NCBI GenBank assembly: GCA_002342805.1
Contig: DDQW01000065.1
Span: forward strand, 29,566-60,625
DNA length: 31,060 nucleotides
DNA from: Clostridiales bacterium UBA2432
GTDB lineage: Bacteria > Bacillota > Clostridia > Lachnospirales > Vallitaleaceae
Direction of reading: 5' to 3'
Made by a program: the position numbers and the translations under genes. The notes under the pieces were generated by a model. That model worked only from the letters and a program-made list of their open reading frames with translations. It did no database searches and was not told where the DNA came from. Each line of letters begins with the position of its first letter. The stretch's first letter is position 1. Below are positions 18,631 to 25,256 of the stretch, piece after piece.

Positions 18631-19515
18631 ATGATGAAACAAACAATAAAACAATCGATAAAAATAGGATTTATGAGTTTACTACTTATGTTTGTCAGTT
18701 TGATGAGCCTATTTGCCAGCCAGGCGCATGTCATCTATGAAGTAGATTGGGTTTCAGAAGAGGCGGGTTTAGTCGCGCTTAAATGGAGCCATGAATCGGT
18801 GACGACACCTATTATGATTCAAAGTTGGAGTCAAAATACGGAGGGGGACGTCATTATACGTTATACATCAGGTAGTTCAGTTCCTGTAGACTTTAGTGAA
18901 CGGCGTATTGAGGTGAATAATCTCAAGACCCCTTTTAATATTGTTTTATTAGAAGCAAGAGCGGATGCTGAGATACCTGTATTTAGTGATATGCCGGATG
19001 AGGCCGAGGCAAGTAAAGCTATTCAGATGTTGTATGATTTGGGTGTTCTTAATGGATATACCGATGGTACAATTAAGCCGAGTCAATCGGTTTCCCGCGC
19101 AGAGTTCAGTAAAATGCTCTATATGGCAACCGGTATGACTACTGAGTCGTCAAGTGGATTCACAGATGTAGCGACAACGCATTGGGCGCAAGAATATATT
19201 TACACTTTGGCTGCGAAAGGAATTGTTCAAGGAAAAGGGCAAGGTCGTTTTGACCCCAATGGCACCATTACCATAGGAGAATTGGCGACGATTTTGAGTC
19301 GGACATTTACCCTATATAGTGATGGTGAGCCCTATCCATATACATCAAATGGGCATTGGAGTTTTGGATATTTTAATCAATTGGTCCGTCAAGGAGTGAT
19401 TCAATCGACCGATACTTATTATTATCCATATCAGGCCGATCGATTAGCAACGCGTCAGGAATGTGCCATTCTTTTATCAAGAATATTATTAGAATATCAC
19501 GACGTAGCACAATAA
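18631..19515 (+). CDS. Secreted protein with three SLH domains
   Basis: A 294-residue exported protein. The signal peptide ends near residue 32 (FASQA). Residues about 33-110 make a short beta-rich domain with no clear family. Three SLH repeats fill residues 115-290, each with the usual order of an Asp-rich FSDM or FTDV start, a helix, a GVLNGYTDG-like or GIVQGKGQG-like turn, and an SRAEF-like helix. SLH triplets bind secondary cell-wall polymer and anchor proteins to the Gram-positive wall. GGAG at 18620 lies seven bases before the start. As the last gene of the three-gene operon, it may be the wall anchor or base for the two giant proteins before it, whose own SLH-like ends are degenerate (inference). 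It is too small to be the S-layer subunit itself. Confidence 0.9.
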   Translation: MMKQTIKQSIKIGFMSLLLMFVSLMSLFASQAHVIYEVDWVSEEAGLVALKWSHESVTTPIMIQSWSQNTEGDVIIRYTSGSSVPVDFSERRIEVNNLKTPFNIVLLEARADAEIPVFSDMPDEAEASKAIQMLYDLGVLNGYTDGTIKPSQSVSRAEFSKMLYMATGMTTESSSGFTDVATTHWAQEYIYTLAAKGIVQGKGQGRFDPNGTITIGELATILSRTFTLYSDGEPYPYTSNGHWSFGYFNQLVRQGVIQSTDTYYYPYQADRLATRQECAILLSRILLEYHDVAQ

Positions 19516-19558
19516 AATCAATGTGTTCATAATTTGTTCACGAATTTTCATTGATTTT
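19514..19558 (+). terminator. Candidate terminator of the surface-protein operon
   Basis: AAAATCAATG (19514-19523) is perfectly complementary to CATTGATTTT (19549-19558). The stem starts inside the stop codon, has a 25-base loop, and ends in only four T residues, so it may terminate partially. Its right arm contains the -35 box of the next gene. Confidence 0.45.
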
Positions 19559-19579
19559 GTCACGAAAATAGATTACACT
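19551..19579 (+). promoter_or_regulatory. Candidate promoter of the PrsA-like gene
   Basis: TTGATT (19551-19556) and TACACT (19574-19579) are exactly 17 bases apart. TCACGAA occurs on both sides of the -35 (19538-19544 and 19560-19566) and once more in the leader (19599-19605), which may mark a regulator site. Confidence 0.5.
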
Positions 19580-19591
19580 GTAATAGTTGTA

Positions 19592-19623
19592 GGTTTCATC
19601 ACGAAAACTAACGTGGTGAAACC
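19592..19623 (+). promoter_or_regulatory. Leader hairpin before the PrsA-like gene
   Basis: GGTTTCATCACG (19592-19603) pairs with CGTGGTGAAACC (19612-19623), a 12-pair stem with one G:U and an eight-base loop. No T-run follows, so it is not a terminator. It lies just after the predicted transcription start and about ten bases before the ribosome site. A 5' stabilising hairpin or a regulatory structure is possible. Confidence 0.5.
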
Positions 19624-19646
19624 AATTTTATTGAAGGAGTGAATTT

Positions 19647-20780
19647 ATGAAAAAGACACTAGGAATGCTTTTAGTGCTCGTTCTGACAATTAGTCTATTT
19701 GCTGGTTGTAATTCAGAGGACGCTGAAAACGAAGCAAACGAAGTAACAGAAGATGAAGCAGTCAATAACGAAGGTGGAGAAGATGTAACAGTAACTGATT
19801 TTAATGATGAGGTAGTTTTCACAGTTGATGATCAAGAGATTATGTTAAGTGAAATTAATTTTTGGACTTATTATTATAAAAGTATGTACGAAGGTTCATA
19901 TGGAATATCAGATTGGGACATGGAAATGGGCGAAGGTGTGACATTAGAGGACGGTATAAAAGACACGATTAAAGGTGTATCAGTCCAAGGTGTAGTTATG
20001 GAAGACTTAGCCAATGAATATGGTTTGGAACTAACAGAAGAGGCTAAAGAAGAATACATGACTCAAGCGTCAAGTATTTATGAATCTTTTGATCCAACGA
20101 TTGTAGCTCAGTATGGATTTGATCTTGAAAACATTGAAAATATTATGATTCAAACCGGTTTAAGCGAACTTGTTTTTGAAGAAATGACAAAAGATGTTGA
20201 AGTTGACGAGGATGCAGTTCAAGTAGCTGTTGAAGCAGACCCGACCTACACGGATATTATGAGTGTTGGAGTGGAAAATTACAGTGATCAAGTACGTGCA
20301 CGACATATCTTGATTTCTACAGTGGACCAAACAACAAATCAACCACTTGAGGCAGATGCTATTGCAGCAGCAAAAGAAAAAGCAGAAGATTTATTAGAAC
20401 GTGCAAAAGCTGGTGAAGACTTTGCAACGTTAGCTACAGAGAATACAGAAGACCCGGGTTCAGTGGAAACCGGTGGTGAATACACATTTGGTCGTGGCCA
20501 AATGGTTCCTGAATTTGAAGAAGCCGCTTTTAACCTAGAAGAAGGTGAGATAAGTGACCTTGTAGCAACATCTTATGGTTACCATATCATCAAGTTAGAA
20601 GAAAAACTTCCATCAACTGAGGAGCAGGTTGAGCAAGTAGAAGCAACAGTAGCGTCTATTCGTGAAAACTATGAATATCAACAGCTTTCAGAAGCCTTTT
20701 CAACAATGTATGAAGAAAAGCTTGAAGAGTATGAAGTTGTTGTAAATGAAGATGTATGGGCAGAAGTAACATTGAAGTAA
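19647..20780 (+). CDS. PrsA-like peptidyl-prolyl isomerase lipoprotein (parvulin/PpiC type)
   Basis: Extracytoplasmic foldase that catalyses proline isomerisation and helps exported proteins fold. The signal peptide ends in a lipobox, LFAGC (Cys21), so the protein is anchored to the outer face of the membrane. After an acidic linker, residues about 50-205 form the helical SurA/PrsA-type N-domain. The parvulin domain spans about 212-320, starting at VRARHILIS and including EDPGSVETGGEYTFGRG and ATSYGYHIIKLEE, all family motifs. A helical tail closes the 377-residue protein. GGAG lies eight bases before the ATG. It follows the surface-protein operon but has its own promoter, and might help fold those giant proteins (inference). 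A long terminator follows. Confidence 0.9.
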   Translation: MKKTLGMLLVLVLTISLFAGCNSEDAENEANEVTEDEAVNNEGGEDVTVTDFNDEVVFTVDDQEIMLSEINFWTYYYKSMYEGSYGISDWDMEMGEGVTLEDGIKDTIKGVSVQGVVMEDLANEYGLELTEEAKEEYMTQASSIYESFDPTIVAQYGFDLENIENIMIQTGLSELVFEEMTKDVEVDEDAVQVAVEADPTYTDIMSVGVENYSDQVRARHILISTVDQTTNQPLEADAIAAAKEKAEDLLERAKAGEDFATLATENTEDPGSVETGGEYTFGRGQMVPEFEEAAFNLEEGEISDLVATSYGYHIIKLEEKLPSTEEQVEQVEATVASIRENYEYQQLSEAFSTMYEEKLEEYEVVVNEDVWAEVTLK

Positions 20781-20850
20781 TAGGTTAAACCAATCTTTTA
20801 TTGTTTATTCAATACACAATATTAAGATGATCTAACATCAAAAACATTCA

Positions 20851-20917
20851 AAAATAGTAACCGGATTCGAAACTCGTTTCACTCAAACAGTCGAATCCTC
20901 AAGTTACTATTTTTTTG
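20851..20917 (+). terminator. Long intrinsic terminator after the PrsA-like gene
   Basis: Three nested stems are seen: AAAATAGTAAC with GTTACTAT plus T-run, GGATTCGA (20863-20870) with TCGAATCC (20891-20898), and an inner GTTT/AAAC. A run of seven T residues ends the structure at 20917. It is larger than an average terminator and almost symmetrical, so it could also stop transcription from the other side. Confidence 0.85.
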
Positions 20918-21002
20918 TTTTTAATGAAGAACATCTAAATACAGTGTCAAAAATTCACAATAAAAGGTTGGCTTATTAAAAAAGGTTGGGTTCTTTTTTT
21001 TA

Positions 21003-21031
21003 TTGACAAAATCTGAATATTGATATATTAT
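21003..21031 (+). promoter_or_regulatory. Strong sigma-A promoter of the NapH-like gene
   Basis: A perfect -35 TTGACA (21003-21008), a 17-base spacer and TATTAT (21026-21031). It is the closest to consensus on the plus strand of this window. Transcription should start near 21038, giving a leader of about 48 bases. Confidence 0.75.
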
Positions 21032-21085
21032 GTTAACTGGATATAGATAGTGTATACAATAAACATATAGCAACAGGAGGCAGAT

Positions 21086-21601
21086 ATGAAGCAGATTTCA
21101 ACTCGAAAAAAATCGCAACAGCATTGGACATGGATATTAATTATTACTTTTTTTGTTTTAGGTATTTTAGATACGCGCTTTGGTATTTTAGGAGTAGTCT
21201 GTATGGGAGCACCAATAGTGCATGCTCTTAAAGGAGATGGCAAAATTCATTGTTCTAAATATTGCCCTAGAGGTTCTTTTTTAGGAAAGTTTTTGGAAAA
21301 GATTTCTATGCATCGACAATTACCGGCTTATATGCGTACAAAAAAAGCTAAAAATATTTTGCTGATTGTCATGCTTACGGTATTTAGCATTTCCCTGTAT
21401 CACACAGGTTTTGTATTTGAAAAGATGGCGTTTGCATTCTTAAGATTTATGGGTATATCATTTATTGTCGGAATTTTAATGGGGATATTTTTTAAGCCAA
21501 GAAGTTGGTGCGTTGTATGTCCAATGGGACATGGATCGGGATTAATCGCAGAACAACGTAAAAAGATTCTTAATCGCTTGCCGGCGTATGATGTTGAATA
21601 A
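21086..21601 (+). CDS. Small NapH/NosR-like membrane protein with two cysteine motifs
   Basis: A 171-residue protein with about four membrane segments (roughly 14-29, 32-48, 90-108, 118-136). Two cysteine motifs stand out: C56-x3-C60-P-R-G after the second segment and W141-C142-x2-C145-P-M-G after the last; Cys39 lies in the second segment. The CxxCP and CPxG patterns resemble the membrane part of the NapH/NosR/CcoG family, which transfers electrons across the membrane, but the usual ferredoxin domain with eight cysteines is missing. It may bind one metal or Fe-S cluster, or act as a thiol redox protein. It is monocistronic, with a strong promoter before and a terminator after. The family resemblance is by recall; function is unknown. 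Confidence 0.7.
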   Translation: MKQISTRKKSQQHWTWILIITFFVLGILDTRFGILGVVCMGAPIVHALKGDGKIHCSKYCPRGSFLGKFLEKISMHRQLPAYMRTKKAKNILLIVMLTVFSISLYHTGFVFEKMAFAFLRFMGISFIVGILMGIFFKPRSWCVVCPMGHGSGLIAEQRKKILNRLPAYDVE

Positions 21602-21610
21602 AATCCAATA

Positions 21611-21672
21611 AATAAAACTCATTTATAAATCGAAGTTTAAACCGAAGAATAAATTGAGTTTTATTTTTTTTT
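21611..21672 (+). terminator. Terminator after the NapH-like gene
   Basis: AATAAAACTCATTTAT (21611-21626) is complementary to the stretch at 21649-21665 apart from one bulged T, and T residues continue to 21672. The stem is mostly A:U but long. Confidence 0.75.
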
Positions 21673-21682
21673 GTGCTACAAT
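21654..21682 (+). promoter_or_regulatory. Promoter of the AlbA_2-domain gene, embedded in the preceding terminator
   Basis: TTGAGT (21654-21659) lies within the right arm of the terminator, and TACAAT (21677-21682) follows after a 17-base spacer made largely of the terminator's T-run. Confidence 0.6.
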
Positions 21683-21719
21683 AGGATTAATATTTAAGAA
21701 TGTTTTTGGAGGTGTGGAT

Positions 21720-23114
21720 ATGATACGAGAATTAATTGCTCAGGGAGAATCAAAGACAGTTGAATTTAAACGAGATGTTCCCAAGAATCATCAAATTGCA
21801 CAAACGATATGTGCGTTTGCAAATAGAGCAGGTGGCATTCTAATGATTGGAGTATCAGATGATGGTAATGTTGTAGGCATGCAACCGGAGAGGATACATG
21901 AGCTTATCGAAAAAGTTCCCAATATTCTTCATGATGCTATTTTTCCAATGATTTTACCTGAAATATATACATACACAATGGATCAAAAAATGATTCTTAT
22001 TATTCAAGTTTTTCCAGGGAGTAATACACCTTATTATGTCAAAAATAAAGGTAGAGCTAATGGTACATATATTCGAGTAGGTAGGACGAATAAACAAGCG
22101 GATGAAGAAATGATTAAAGAGCTTGAGAGACATAAGTTGAATATTTCATTCGATATGGATGTCCATGAGGAACTTATGGAAACTGATGTTTCGAGATTAA
22201 TTGCGACGCTAAATAATGAATTCCAAGCAAGGGTTACAAAAGAAAAAATTGAAAACTTAAAATTAATTAATCGTGTTGGTGACCGGGAATACTTGACAAA
22301 CGCAGGAGCTATTATATTAGGGAAGAAAGATAATTCGACGATAAGATGTGGGAAATTTTTAGGAGAGTCAATTATAGATTTTAGTGATAAAAAAGAGTAT
22401 TCGGGAAATATATTTGAGCTATTAGAAAAAACAATTGCATTCATAAAAAATCATTTGTCTTATTCCGGAATTCTTCAAGGAAGTGGACTTAAGAGAAAAG
22501 ATATATTAGAAATACCTGAGGAAGTTCTTCGTGAAGGAGTTATCAATGCATTAATACATCGAGATTATTCAATATTAGGTGCTGATATAAAAATAGCCAT
22601 TTTTGATTCAAAGATTGAGATTACATCTCCGGGGGGATTGCCAAAATCACTAACGGCTGAAGAGATATATAATGGACGATCAGAAATTCGAAATCGTATT
22701 TTATCAAATATATTTTTAAAAGCAGGATATGTTGAACAGTGGGGCAGTGGTATTCCTAGGATGCGAGAGATATGTAAAAATCAAGGATTAAAAGAACCTG
22801 AAATCGAAGAAAAAGGCTTATTTGTTGTTTTAAGGATTTTCAGAAAAAAAAGGATGACTATGAAAACAGGAAAGACGCTGTATGAAAATACGATAACAAA
22901 AACCATGGTCGTTCGTGAGGAACAAGAAGAAGTCCTCTCTCTCATTCAACAGAATAATGAACTTACGGTTCGAGAAATTGCTGAGACGATTGAAGTGACA
23001 GAATCTTCTGTACAGCGAAGACTAAAATCACTACAAGAATTGGGAAAAATAGAGCGTATAGGTTCAAAAAAGACAGGACATTGGAAGGTTAAAAATAAAG
23101 ATACCGATAGTTAA
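21720..23114 (+). CDS. AlbA_2 (Schlafen-like) and RecG-like ATP-binding putative transcriptional regulator with C-terminal winged helix
   Basis: A 464-residue cytoplasmic protein of the group usually annotated as ATP-binding or putative DNA-binding protein. Residues about 5-120 form the AlbA_2 domain, recognisable from ESKTVEFKRD and ANRAGGILMIGVSDDG. A GHKL-like ATPase domain (HATPase_c_4 type) occupies about 250-365, with REGVINALIHRDY, EITSPGGLP and YVEQWGSGIPRM. The C-terminus (about 400-460) is a winged helix with TVREIAETIEVTESSVQRRL. The start at 21720 is set by GGAGGTG at 21708-21714; the open frame runs further upstream but only across the terminator and promoter. No toxin, nuclease or mobile gene adjoins it. 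Its target is unknown. The last codons lie in the terminator shared with the folate operon. Confidence 0.85.
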   Translation: MIRELIAQGESKTVEFKRDVPKNHQIAQTICAFANRAGGILMIGVSDDGNVVGMQPERIHELIEKVPNILHDAIFPMILPEIYTYTMDQKMILIIQVFPGSNTPYYVKNKGRANGTYIRVGRTNKQADEEMIKELERHKLNISFDMDVHEELMETDVSRLIATLNNEFQARVTKEKIENLKLINRVGDREYLTNAGAIILGKKDNSTIRCGKFLGESIIDFSDKKEYSGNIFELLEKTIAFIKNHLSYSGILQGSGLKRKDILEIPEEVLREGVINALIHRDYSILGADIKIAIFDSKIEITSPGGLPKSLTAEEIYNGRSEIRNRILSNIFLKAGYVEQWGSGIPRMREICKNQGLKEPEIEEKGLFVVLRIFRKKRMTMKTGKTLYENTITKTMVVREEQEEVLSLIQQNNELTVREIAETIEVTESSVQRRLKSLQELGKIERIGSKKTGHWKVKNKDTDS

Positions 23115-23131
23115 ACTATATCGGTATCTTT
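23097..23131. terminator. Bidirectional terminator shared by convergent genes
   Basis: AAAGATACCGATA (23097-23109) and TATCGGTATCTTT (23119-23131) are perfect complements around a nine-base loop. A-rich sequence precedes and T-rich sequence follows, so both strands end in U-rich RNA. Both flanking genes end inside it, overlapping by four bases (23111-23114). Confidence 0.85.
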
Positions 23132-23929
23132 TATTAATTCAAAAGTACGTTTTTTTAACAAGGGATGTATTGCGTAAGGTGCGATTTCGTTTAAAGGCTC
23201 CAGGACAAATTTCCGTTCGGCCATTCTTGGGTGGGGCAGAGTGATATGGGGATCGTCAGTGATACAATCATCATAATAAAGGACGTCAAGGTCAATAGTT
23301 CGTGGTCCCCAATGAAGTGTTCGTGTTCGACCGAGTGTGTTTTCGATGTCGAGGAGAAAATCCATAAGTTTTGTTGGAGAAAGCGTGGTTTTTATTTCGC
23401 AAACACCGTTTAAAAAGTTATCTTGATCCGTATAACCGACAGGAGCAGTCACAATTAAGGATGAAGACCTTACAAGCTGCGTATGTGGAGCCTTATTCAT
23501 ATAGTCAAGAGCTTTTTTTATGTTCTGTCCTTTGTCACCCATGTTTGAGCCTAGAGCGATATAGGCTTTGTGCCAAGCGCGCACCAGACGAACAGCAGGA
23601 TAATCAAGAGGAAGATGAATCGGTGCCCAAGGTTTTTTTAGAGTGATATCGACTTTTTTGACTTGAGCATAGTGGGTGAGTATGTAGTCGCATAATACCG
23701 TTGCTGCACGTTCAATCAGATCATGCTTATAATCCGTAAAGGTGTGTTGAAGTTCATGACAGAGTTTTGCATAGTTTAGTGCTGAATCAATCTGATCGTT
23801 TTCTCCGGCAGAGGAGAGATCAAGATCAATGATCGCTTCAAGAATAAACTTTTGTCCCATATTTTTTTCTTCTTGATTCACACCGTGATATGCAAAAAGT
23901 TCTAGATCTTTTATAATTAGTTGGTCCAT
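23111..23929 (-). CDS. folK: Bifunctional dihydroneopterin aldolase / HPPK (FolB-FolK fusion)
   Basis: This protein joins two consecutive steps of folate synthesis. The FolB part (residues about 1-115) splits dihydroneopterin to 6-hydroxymethyl-dihydropterin; ELFAYHGVNQEEK and LKKPWAP hold the conserved active-site Glu and Lys. The FolK part (about 120-272) pyrophosphorylates that product, with YIALGSNMGDK, GPRTIDLDVLYYDD and LPHPRMAERKFVLEPL as family motifs. Start 23929 is preferred to the longer frame beginning at 23956, because GGAGG (23935-23939) lies five bases before it; the result is 272 aa, one base after the folP stop. FolB-FolK fusions are known in Clostridia. It is the last gene of the operon and ends in the bidirectional terminator. 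Confidence 0.95.
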   Translation of the reverse strand: MDQLIIKDLELFAYHGVNQEEKNMGQKFILEAIIDLDLSSAGENDQIDSALNYAKLCHELQHTFTDYKHDLIERAATVLCDYILTHYAQVKKVDITLKKPWAPIHLPLDYPAVRLVRAWHKAYIALGSNMGDKGQNIKKALDYMNKAPHTQLVRSSSLIVTAPVGYTDQDNFLNGVCEIKTTLSPTKLMDFLLDIENTLGRTRTLHWGPRTIDLDVLYYDDCITDDPHITLPHPRMAERKFVLEPLNEIAPYAIHPLLKKRTFELIKDTDIV

Positions 23930-23930
23930 A

Positions 23931-24740
23931 TTAGCCTCCATTTTTGATTGCTTCAATCATTTTAAGTGCAAGATAATTTTCTTTGATGTCGTGAACGCGG
24001 AATAGTCGACACCCTTGCACATATCCAAACGTTGTCGTCGCGATGGTGCCTTCAACACGTTTGTCGACAGGTTGAGACAGCGCTAAACCAATCATGGACT
24101 TTCGTGATGTACCTAGAAGAATAGGTAACTTAAAGACCTGAAGCTCATCTAAATGATTCATCATGTAGAGATTATCATTTAAGGTTTTAGCAAATCCAAT
24201 ACCTGGATCAATAATAATCTGAGATTGAGCTATGCCGGCGTTAAGGGCTATATCGATGCTTGTCTGTAAGTCGTCAATAACATCATGGATTAGCGAACTG
24301 TAATGTGTATCTTCACGGTTGTGCATAATGCAACAAGGGACTTGGAATTTTGCGATGATGTTTGCAAGTTCAGGGTCTTTTTTTAGTCCCCATACATCAT
24401 TGATCATGGATGCTCCGGCATGAAGAGCTGCATGAGCAACTTGACTTTTACTTGTATCAACAGAAATAGGAATCGTTGTTTCTTTTCGAATGGCCTCAAT
24501 AATAGGCACAATACGTGCTATTTCTTCTTCTATACTTACAGATTCATGACCCGGACGCGTTGATTCTCCACCTATATCAATAATTGATGCGCCTTCCTCA
24601 ATCATCTCAAGGGTTCGTTTTACTGCAGCGTCGGTTGTATTATGCAGGCCACCATCTGAAAAAGAGTCCGGTGTTGCATTAAGAATCCCCATAATATAGC
24701 CATGATGTTTAAAATCAAATAAGGTGTTTCCAATTTGCAT
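23931..24740 (-). CDS. folP: Dihydropteroate synthase
   Basis: Condenses 6-hydroxymethyl-dihydropterin pyrophosphate with p-aminobenzoate to dihydropteroate, the step blocked by sulfonamides. The TIM-barrel motifs are all present: GILNATPDSFSDGG (Asn21), DIGGESTRPG (55-64), SVDTSK, INDVWG, DPGIGF, LLGTSRKSM, RVEGT and the closing RVHDIKE. Length (269 aa) is normal. AGGAGT lies just before the ATG. It uses the products of folB-folK downstream and pabA/pabB/pabC upstream in the same operon. The gap to the HD gene is 24 bases. Confidence 0.97.
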   Translation of the reverse strand: MQIGNTLFDFKHHGYIMGILNATPDSFSDGGLHNTTDAAVKRTLEMIEEGASIIDIGGESTRPGHESVSIEEEIARIVPIIEAIRKETTIPISVDTSKSQVAHAALHAGASMINDVWGLKKDPELANIIAKFQVPCCIMHNREDTHYSSLIHDVIDDLQTSIDIALNAGIAQSQIIIDPGIGFAKTLNDNLYMMNHLDELQVFKLPILLGTSRKSMIGLALSQPVDKRVEGTIATTTFGYVQGCRLFRVHDIKENYLALKMIEAIKNGG

Positions 24741-24764
24741 AGCTTTACTCCTTTCGTATCTGTG

Positions 24765-25250
24765 TTAATAATTAATCATAAGATTTTGCTTTTCAATAGG
24801 CCAATTACATACATCTTGAACGAGGCAAGAATGGCAAGGCCTAGAAGCTTTGTCTGCCCGATAGATGATTCCGCTAAGATTTTTTTCATCTTTGATATCC
24901 ATGTTTCGATGATTGATAATGGCCGTTTGTATCTGACGAATTTCGTTTTCTGTAAAACCAGTATCTTGAAGAATTTCCAAACATAAAGATGCGCTGGAAA
25001 TTTCATGATCAATCCCACGCTCATATTGTTCAAATCGTCCGATGTCATGTAAAAGTGCAGTCGCATAAATAAGATTTTTAGGAATTGATAAATCATCTTC
25101 AAAATTAAGAATATAAGCAATACGTGCGACATCAAGAAAATGAAACATATCGTGTTTACATGATGAACGCCCTTTTTCATGTTCTTGTATTTTTGAATAA
25201 TACCTTTTATATTTTGGGTGATTTATAATGTTATCAATTTGAGTGTTCAT
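24765..25250 (-). CDS. HD-domain phosphohydrolase in the folate operon
   Basis: A 161-residue soluble metal-dependent hydrolase of the HD superfamily. Candidate metal ligands are His37 (in KHDMFHFLDVAR), His68-Asp69 (ALLHDIGRF) and Asp133 (YRADKAS), with His82 (GIDHE) and His114 (INHR) also conserved in this subgroup. A cysteine-rich tail, PCHSCLVQDVCNWP (Cys139, Cys142, Cys148), could bind a further metal. It sits between pabC and folP, six bases after the pabC stop. The operon lacks the Nudix enzyme that removes pyrophosphate from dihydroneopterin triphosphate, so this hydrolase may do that job or dephosphorylate the monophosphate (inference). The sequence alone shows only a phosphohydrolase; a nucleotidase or signalling role remains possible. 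Confidence 0.85.
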   Translation of the reverse strand: MNTQIDNIINHPKYKRYYSKIQEHEKGRSSCKHDMFHFLDVARIAYILNFEDDLSIPKNLIYATALLHDIGRFEQYERGIDHEISSASLCLEILQDTGFTENEIRQIQTAIINHRNMDIKDEKNLSGIIYRADKASRPCHSCLVQDVCNWPIEKQNLMINY

Positions 25251-25256
25251 ATATTA

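Larger units (their letters stand above)
20781..21085. other. Intergenic region between the PrsA-like gene and the NapH-like gene
   Basis: I see no gene in these 305 bases. They contain the long terminator hairpin at 20851-20917, two copies of AAAAGGTTGG (from about 20962 and 20982), a weak AAAAAAG/CTTTTTT hairpin near 20980-20998, and the strong promoter at 21003-21031. AGGAGG at about 21075 serves the next gene. Confidence 0.6.

Noticed and set aside
21654..21719. N-terminal extension of the AlbA_2 protein by 22 residues
   Set aside because: The frame is open, but the stretch is the terminator arm, T-run and promoter, and a strong GGAGGTG lies just before the ATG at 21720.
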